Source: Hymenobacter monticola (GTDB taxonomy: Bacteria > Bacteroidota > Bacteroidia > Cytophagales > Hymenobacteraceae). Taken from it: a stretch of DNA of 64,000 bases. Below the pieces are notes generated by a model. The model had not been told where the DNA came from. It did no database searches and was given only the letters and a program-made list of their open reading frames with translations. This document shows, piece after piece, positions 59,086 to 64,000 of the stretch. Position 1 is the first letter of the stretch. Each line of letters begins with the position of its first letter. The position numbers and the translations under genes were made by a program. Location: assembly GCF_022811645.1 (NCBI RefSeq), contig NZ_CP094534.1, positions 1,674,001 to 1,738,000 of the forward strand, given 5' to 3'.

Positions 59086-62000
59086 CTATTCGCGCACAAT
59101 GCGGCGCAGGTCGGTGCCGCCTTCGGTGGTCACGCGCAGCGTGTACACGCCCGCGGCCGCGGCCGACAGGTTCAGCTGCGTTTGCGATTGACCAGCGGCT
59201 ACCTGCTGGGTGAGCACCACGCGGCCCACGGCGTCATACACGCTCAGCTGCACGGCTTTGGAGTAGCCCTGGAGCTGCAGCGTGAGCATACCGGTAGCGG
59301 TGGGGTTCGGGAACAGGTGCAGGGCCGAGCCGGCCAGCGGCTGCGTCGTGGCCGTGATGGTCACCGGCGTGGACGGGGCCGACTGGCAATTGCCCGTGGT
59401 GCTGATGAAACGCACCGAGTAGCCCGTGGGCGTGGTGGTGCCCGTAGCGGTGTAGGTCTGGCTGGTGGCGCCGGCGATGGGGTTGCTGCCCTGGTACCAC
59501 TGGTAGGTGGTGCCGGCCGGTGCCGCGCTGCTGGTGAACAGTGCCGTGCTACGCGTGGGGTAGCTCACCGTGACGGTAGGCGTAGCCGGGAGCGGAATTG
59601 CCGTCACCTGGATGGGGGTGCGGGTAGCGCCCACGCAGGCCGTGCTCAGCGAAATGTTGTAGAAGTAGTAGTAAGCGGCCAGCGGGGTGCTGTTGATGCC
59701 GTTCGTGATGCTGAAATTGCCGCTGGGCGAGGTGATGGGGAACGACACACCGGTGGGCAGCGGGTTCTCACGCAACAGGTCGGTAAGGCCGGTGTAGGCT
59801 TTCACCACCAGCTGGTAGCCCGTGCCGGCGCCGGGCACGGTCAGGTTCAGCTGCACCGTGACGGGGGTACTGGCACCCGAGCCGGTCATGTTCAGAGCCG
59901 GCGTGGCCGCGATTTCGGTGCCAGTGCCGTCGCGCAACGCGAAGGTGATGGTGCCCGTGCCCACGGGATAAATAACGGCCGACTGAATGGTCAGGCCGGT
60001 GGTGGTGCTGAAAATCAGGCCGGTATCGACGGCGAGGAAGCCGCTGGTCACGGTGGGGGCCGTGCGGCCGCCAATCTCCGACGAGCCCGTAGATGCCTCA
60101 GCGTAGAAGGTGGTGTTCGTGGTGACGGCCGGGGTTACCACCGAAGTGGCCGTGCCCGTCGTGGTGGCGCCGGTCAGGGCCGTGCCGCCGGTGGCCGCGG
60201 TGAAGAACTGCACCGTGGTGCCGGCCGGGGCGTTGGCCGTGAGCGTGGCCGTGCTACCGGCGCACACCGATACCGGCGACGGGGTGCCCGTCAGCTGCGG
60301 GTTGCTCACCGTCACGGCCACCACGTTCGAGGTCACCACCGTGGTGCCGCAGGTCACCTGGGCGCGGTAGTAGGTGGTGCTGTTGATAACCGGCGTGGTG
60401 TAGCTGGCCGACGTAGCGCCCGCAATGTTGGTGAAAGTACCCGTGGCGCTCGTGCTGCTCTGCAGCTGGATGGCGCCGTTGAGGGCGCCGGCCAGGCTGA
60501 GGGCCGTGGTGCCCGAGTTGCACAGCGACGGCGAAGCGGCCGTCAGCGTGCCGGCCACCGGGGCTGAAACCGTGATGGTAGGGCTGGGCGTCAGGGTGTT
60601 GTTGGCGGTGTTGGCGTCGCCGGCCACGCTGGCTGTGATGGCAAACGAATAAGAGCCCACCGTCGAGAGGTTTACCGTGGTGCCCGTGCCGGTCAGCGGC
60701 ACGTTCAGGGTGGCGCCCCCGGCCAGCGTGCCGGTGTTCAGCGTGAACGTCAGCGTTTGGGTGGCCACGCCGGTGGGGCCGGTCACTACCACCGTGATGG
60801 TGGCGGGCGTTGTAGCGAAGTTGAGCGCCGACGTGCCCGCGTTGCGGATGCTCACCGTCACGGCCTCAGCCGAGCCGTAGCAGGCGCCCGAAGCGCCGGC
60901 CGCCGCCGGGGCCACTAGGCCCGCGGCTGCAATGTCGACGGCCACCACCGTGAATTCATAGGCGCCAATGTCGGGCGTGGTGCCGCGCGTGGCGCCGGTG
61001 TAGTCTACCGTGACGCCCGTGATGGGCGTGCCCACGTTGTTGAGGGCCACGTTGGTGGGCGTCAGGTTGTAGGGCACCGCGGTGGTTTGCACAAACTGCG
61101 GGTCCACGCTCACCGAGTTGGCTTCCTGGCCGGTAGCGGTTTGCCAGGCGGCCAGCGTAGCGGCGTCCACCGCATTGAGACGGCCGATGCGGGCGGCGCC
61201 GGTGGCACCCACCGTCACGTACAGGTCGTTGTAGTTCAGGGTGCTGCCGGTCACGTTCGCACCCTGCTCGTAGTGCGCGTACAGCGGCGTGGTAGCTGTG
61301 CCGCCCGTGCCGCCGATGATGCTGAAGATGTTGTTGCGCACGTCGATGTTGGTGGCCGTGGCCGTCACGCTGGGGTTGCCGTTGGCAAAGGCAGCCGAGC
61401 CGGCTGTGCCGCCAGCGGCGCTGAGCTGGCCGGTCAGGTACACCGTGTTGTACACAATCTGCTCGCCGTAGCCGCCGCCCAGGTTGATGCCCACCGTGTT
61501 CCAGGTGGCGCTGGCAGCGGTCGAGTTGATGTTGTACACTAGGTTGTTGTCGAGGCGGTTGGCGCTGGCGTTGGCAGCGGTGCTCAGGGCAGCGCCAATG
61601 CTCGTGTTGATGGCCCACACCTTGGTCGTGCTCGTACCGGTGTAGGAAATGTTGTGCACCGAGTTGCGGCTAATAACCGCGCCCTTGCTGTCGGCCAGGA
61701 AAATGCCGTAGAGGTTGGACGTGGCGGTGCCGCTGGTCAGGTTCTGAATTTCGTTGCTGCGCACCGTCAGGCCCTGCTGGTACACCGCCCGCAGGCCTTC
61801 CTGCCCAAAGCCATTGCCCGTGCCGCTCTGGCCAATCTGGTTGCCAATGAATGAGTTGTTCTGGTCCAGCGTTGTGGCCGACACGCCAAACACGAATACG
61901 CCGTAGTAGCCTTTCGCAATGAGGTTGTTGGTGAACGTGTTGTTCGAGTTGGACGCCGGGGTGCTGGTGGTGGGCGAAGTCACGCCTGTGCCGCCGCCGC

Positions 62001-63555
62001 CCAGGAATACCGTGAACTGCGGAAAGCCCGTGCCCGAGTTGCCCCGGATGATGGTGTTGCGCACGTTGTTAAACGTGGCGCCGTCGCCGGCCGCCGCTGC
62101 GGCCACCCACAGCACCGCATTGCCCGAACCCGTAGCGCTGGTGTTCTCAATGGTCAGGTTTTGGCTGGTGGTGCCGTTGTTCGAGCCGTCGATGGTCACG
62201 TAGTCGGCCCCGTTCAGCATCAGCACCGCGCCCGTGGCCACACTGCCCGAGATGGACGTGGTTACGCCTGTATTGGGCTTGATGGTGAGCGTGTTGGTGG
62301 CCGAAGCCGTGCTCACCGACCCAAAGCGGATGGGGAAGGTTTCGGCCGTGCCGTAGGAGTTGTCCAGCAGCACAAACGTGACCGCGCCCGCCAGCGTGGC
62401 CGTGTTGTAGGCGGCTGCCGCAGCGGTTAGGGTGGCGTAGGTGCGCGTGGGTTGGGGCGACGTGCTGGTGCCCACGTAGTAGGTGCCGCTGAGCGTGGCC
62501 CCAGCCTGCGTCGTGAACGTGCCCGTGCCGGCGGTGCTGCCCTGGCCCTGGCCCAGCGCCACCACCTGCACGGTGTAGCCGGTGTTGGCCGACAAATTGC
62601 TGAAGTTGGCCGTGTAAATCGTGCCCGAGCCGGTGGTCGTCGTCGACGGCACAATGGTGGTGGTGGGCGTGCCGCCCGCCGTCGGCGTGATGGTCACGGC
62701 AAATCCGTACTCGTTGGTCGAGTTGTCGGTGAACGTGACCGTGCCACCCGTAGTGGTAATGGCACTGAAGGTGAGGCCCGAAGGCGCCAGCACAGCTCCA
62801 CCGGCCGGGGTAAAGGTGTACGTGAGGCCCGCCGTCGGCTTGGTGGTGATGGCAGTCGTTTCGGTAGTAGAGCTGGCCGTGGGGGTCGCCACCAAGTCAT
62901 TCAGCGACAAAAAGTTGCCGGAGCCTGTGCCCACGCCGCTGATACCCACCGAGGCACCGCCCGTAGAGCCGGCGTTGTAGGTGCCGGCTTCCGGCCGGTA
63001 CACAAACTCGATGCGCCCGTCGGCCTCGTAGAGCTTGGCCTGAAACGAAACCACGGCCGCCGTGGCCTGGTAGTTCCACTTCTCGTTAATCCATTCCACG
63101 GTCAGCACCCGGCTGCCGGCCGTGCCGGTGGTGGCGTAGGAAATGTCGCTGGTGGTGGTCAGCTGCAAGTCGTCCCAGAGCGGGGCGATGAAGGGCCGCA
63201 CGCCGGTGCCAGTGCTTAGGTTGTTAGTGGCATTGCTGCTCACCGCGCCGCCCAAGCCCAAGAACCCGTTGGTGCTGGCCGAAAACGAGGTGTAAGCCAC
63301 ACCGTTGTAAATAAAGGTGAAGCCAATGGGCAACACAGCCGTCACGCCGTCATCGGTCGACGATGCCGTGGCCACCGTGCCCCCGCTCAACGGCGTGAAC
63401 GTGCCCGAACTGGCCGCAAACGTGTAATTGGCCACGCTCTGCGCCTGGGCGCCCAGCGTGCCCATCAGGGGCAACGCCAAAGCCAACACCGCGCGGGCCC
63501 AGTTGCGCCGGAACCCGGTCCGGCCAGCGCCGGAAGAATGTAAAAGTGTGTGCAT
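59086..63555 (-). CDS. giant T9SS adhesin-like protein, fibronectin/Ig and beta-helix
   Basis: A 1489-residue secreted protein. It begins with a basic signal peptide (FRRNWARAVLALALPLMGTL to AQAQ). The N-terminal domain (residues about 40-250) has YTFAASSGTFTPLSGG and IGFTFIYNGVAYTSFSASTN, a pattern common in Hymenobacter cargo. A fibronectin type III-like domain comes next, then a parallel beta-helix near residues 380-840 (NTLTIKPNTGVTTSISGSVA, DYVTIDGSNNGTTSQNLTIE, NTFTNNLIAKGYYGVFVFG). Several CARDB/Ig-like domains and the T9SS type A tail (LHLFPNPTATGMLTLQLQGY, GVYTLRVTTEGGTDLRRIVR) follow. No catalytic residues are recognised; a role in adhesion or polysaccharide binding is inferred. Confidence 0.88.
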   Translation of the reverse strand: MHTLLHSSGAGRTGFRRNWARAVLALALPLMGTLGAQAQSVANYTFAASSGTFTPLSGGTVATASSTDDGVTAVLPIGFTFIYNGVAYTSFSASTNGFLGLGGAVSSNATNNLSTGTGVRPFIAPLWDDLQLTTTSDISYATTGTAGSRVLTVEWINEKWNYQATAAVVSFQAKLYEADGRIEFVYRPEAGTYNAGSTGGASVGISGVGTGSGNFLSLNDLVATPTASSTTETTAITTKPTAGLTYTFTPAGGAVLAPSGLTFSAITTTGGTVTFTDNSTNEYGFAVTITPTAGGTPTTTIVPSTTTTGSGTIYTANFSNLSANTGYTVQVVALGQGQGSTAGTGTFTTQAGATLSGTYYVGTSTSPQPTRTYATLTAAAAAYNTATLAGAVTFVLLDNSYGTAETFPIRFGSVSTASATNTLTIKPNTGVTTSISGSVATGAVLMLNGADYVTIDGSNNGTTSQNLTIENTSATGSGNAVLWVAAAAAGDGATFNNVRNTIIRGNSGTGFPQFTVFLGGGGTGVTSPTTSTPASNSNNTFTNNLIAKGYYGVFVFGVSATTLDQNNSFIGNQIGQSGTGNGFGQEGLRAVYQQGLTVRSNEIQNLTSGTATSNLYGIFLADSKGAVISRNSVHNISYTGTSTTKVWAINTSIGAALSTAANASANRLDNNLVYNINSTAASATWNTVGINLGGGYGEQIVYNTVYLTGQLSAAGGTAGSAAFANGNPSVTATATNIDVRNNIFSIIGGTGGTATTPLYAHYEQGANVTGSTLNYNDLYVTVGATGAARIGRLNAVDAATLAAWQTATGQEANSVSVDPQFVQTTAVPYNLTPTNVALNNVGTPITGVTVDYTGATRGTTPDIGAYEFTVVAVDIAAAGLVAPAAAGASGACYGSAEAVTVSIRNAGTSALNFATTPATITVVVTGPTGVATQTLTFTLNTGTLAGGATLNVPLTGTGTTVNLSTVGSYSFAITASVAGDANTANNTLTPSPTITVSAPVAGTLTAASPSLCNSGTTALSLAGALNGAIQLQSSTSATGTFTNIAGATSASYTTPVINSTTYYRAQVTCGTTVVTSNVVAVTVSNPQLTGTPSPVSVCAGSTATLTANAPAGTTVQFFTAATGGTALTGATTTGTATSVVTPAVTTNTTFYAEASTGSSEIGGRTAPTVTSGFLAVDTGLIFSTTTGLTIQSAVIYPVGTGTITFALRDGTGTEIAATPALNMTGSGASTPVTVQLNLTVPGAGTGYQLVVKAYTGLTDLLRENPLPTGVSFPITSPSGNFSITNGINSTPLAAYYYFYNISLSTACVGATRTPIQVTAIPLPATPTVTVSYPTRSTALFTSSAAPAGTTYQWYQGSNPIAGATSQTYTATGTTTPTGYSVRFISTTGNCQSAPSTPVTITATTQPLAGSALHLFPNPTATGMLTLQLQGYSKAVQLSVYDAVGRVVLTQQVAAGQSQTQLNLSAAAAGVYTLRVTTEGGTDLRRIVRE

Positions 63556-63908
63556 AAAAGAAAAAAGTGAGGTGAGAAAAGGGTACTGAAAGCGGTAGAA
63601 GTCAGCGCATGGGCTTGCGGGCCCGTATGGAGCGTAAATTATGAATTATTATGATACCATATAAATTATTTCTGTCTACATCAAAAAGTTAAGGCCTGAT
63701 TTTTTGCCCAAATGGTTCGGTTTGCAGCAAGCAGCGCCCGGCCAGGCACCATAACCCACTCCGTCTGGCTTTTATCGCCGGTGCGTTTTGAATTAATATT
63801 TAAAAATCAGCAGGTTGAATCGGGCGGCACCATTGCGTAGCGCGAAGGGAGCTTTGCCGGCTTGCTCCGGGCCCGCCAACGGCCTGGGTAGATGGAGCGC
63901 CAAAACGC
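63556..63908. other. 353-base non-coding gap upstream of the giant T9SS gene
   Basis: An AT-rich patch at about 63640-63690 probably carries the promoter of the minus-strand giant gene, although no exact TAnnTTTG box was found. The rest is GC-rich and shows no gene, repeat or palindrome I can support. Confidence 0.5.
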
Positions 63909-63942
63909 AAAAAGCCCCGCCGGCAGTGCCAGCGGGGCTTTT
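63909..63942 (-). terminator. terminator of the next T9SS gene
   Basis: AAAAAGCCCCGCCGGCA GTG and CCAGCGGGGCTTTT form a hairpin nearly identical to that at 59033-59068, about 20 bases after the partial gene's stop. Confidence 0.88.
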
Positions 63943-63962
63943 CACTTTGCAAACCCAGGCGC

Positions 63963-64000
63963 TTATTCGCGCACCAGGCGGCGGGTTTCCACGCCGTCGG
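63963..64000 (-). CDS. C-terminal end of another T9SS sorting-tail protein (partial)
   Basis: The last 38 bases read on the minus strand DGVETRRLVRE-stop, matching the end of the giant protein (GGTDLRRIVRE-stop). Most of the gene lies beyond the right edge. Confidence 0.7.
   Translation of the reverse strand, partial: DGVETRRLVRE

Noticed and set aside
59182..60567. 461-codon plus-strand frame opposite the giant T9SS gene
   Set aside because: Its Arg/Gly/His-rich composition is that of antisense to Thr/Ala/Gly-rich coding sequence; no domain is visible.

Overview
The window is GC-rich chromosomal DNA from a Bacteroidota species, most likely a Hymenobacter-like member of the Cytophagales. 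The evidence is the porP-gldKLMN and porW/sprE type IX secretion (T9SS) genes, five proteins ending in T9SS sorting tails, many TAnnTTTG -7 boxes directly before genes, atpI-B-E-F-H-A-G without atpD/atpC, and lineage-typical families (DUF4271, PafA-like phosphatase, DUF2807, CarboxypepD_reg-like). No tRNA, rRNA, cas gene, transposase or prophage was seen.

Layout. 1-6.8 kb: partial RsmI-like methyltransferase, alpha/beta hydrolase, an NmrA-type oxidoreductase divergent from an HxlR regulator with a repeated operator between them, an OprB-like porin with an apparent CTG start, a DUF2807 protein, a KASIII enzyme and ArfB. 6.9-14.8 kb: FG-GAP protein, a regular 43-bp palindromic array, lipoprotein, MgtE, cyanophycinase, YwqK-like lipoprotein, YraN. 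14.9-19.4 kb: lipB, a coupled small gene, a WecA-type transferase, DUF4271 and hemD. 19.5-25.4 kb: T9SS core porP-gldK-gldL-gldM-gldN, with gldM broken by a one-base deletion in this sequence. 25.5-33.2 kb: uvrC, penicillin-binding protein 1A and porW/sprE, all on the minus strand. 33.3-39.6 kb: ATP synthase operon with structured spacers. 39.7-45.3 kb: a tail-only T9SS protein, a STAS-like protein, a gene remnant, and a delta-60 repeat T9SS cargo gene interrupted by an in-frame TAG. 45.3-59 kb: metabolic and housekeeping genes (HAD phosphatase, PafA-like phosphatase, pyrophosphatase, Nnr, MsrB, serine dehydratase) plus an erythromycin-esterase-like fusion and a Vat-like acetyltransferase. 59-64 kb: a 1489-residue T9SS adhesin-like protein and the tail of another.

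How the genes fit together. porP, gldKLMN and porW supply the T9SS trans-envelope core and the terminal genes are its cargo. MgtE, ATP synthase and pyrophosphatase form a magnesium/energy set. LipB, HemD and KASIII serve cofactor and lipid synthesis.

The strongest unexplained structures are non-coding: (i) seven units of exactly 43 bp with covarying palindromic cores at 9449-9749, filling the gap between two convergent genes; (ii) four REPIN-like elements, each made of two inverted GTAG-headed hairpins with differing stems; (iii) a class of low-complexity word-repeat hairpins in spacers, three of them consecutive inside the atp operon. All calls come from reading the sequence by eye; no database search was run.
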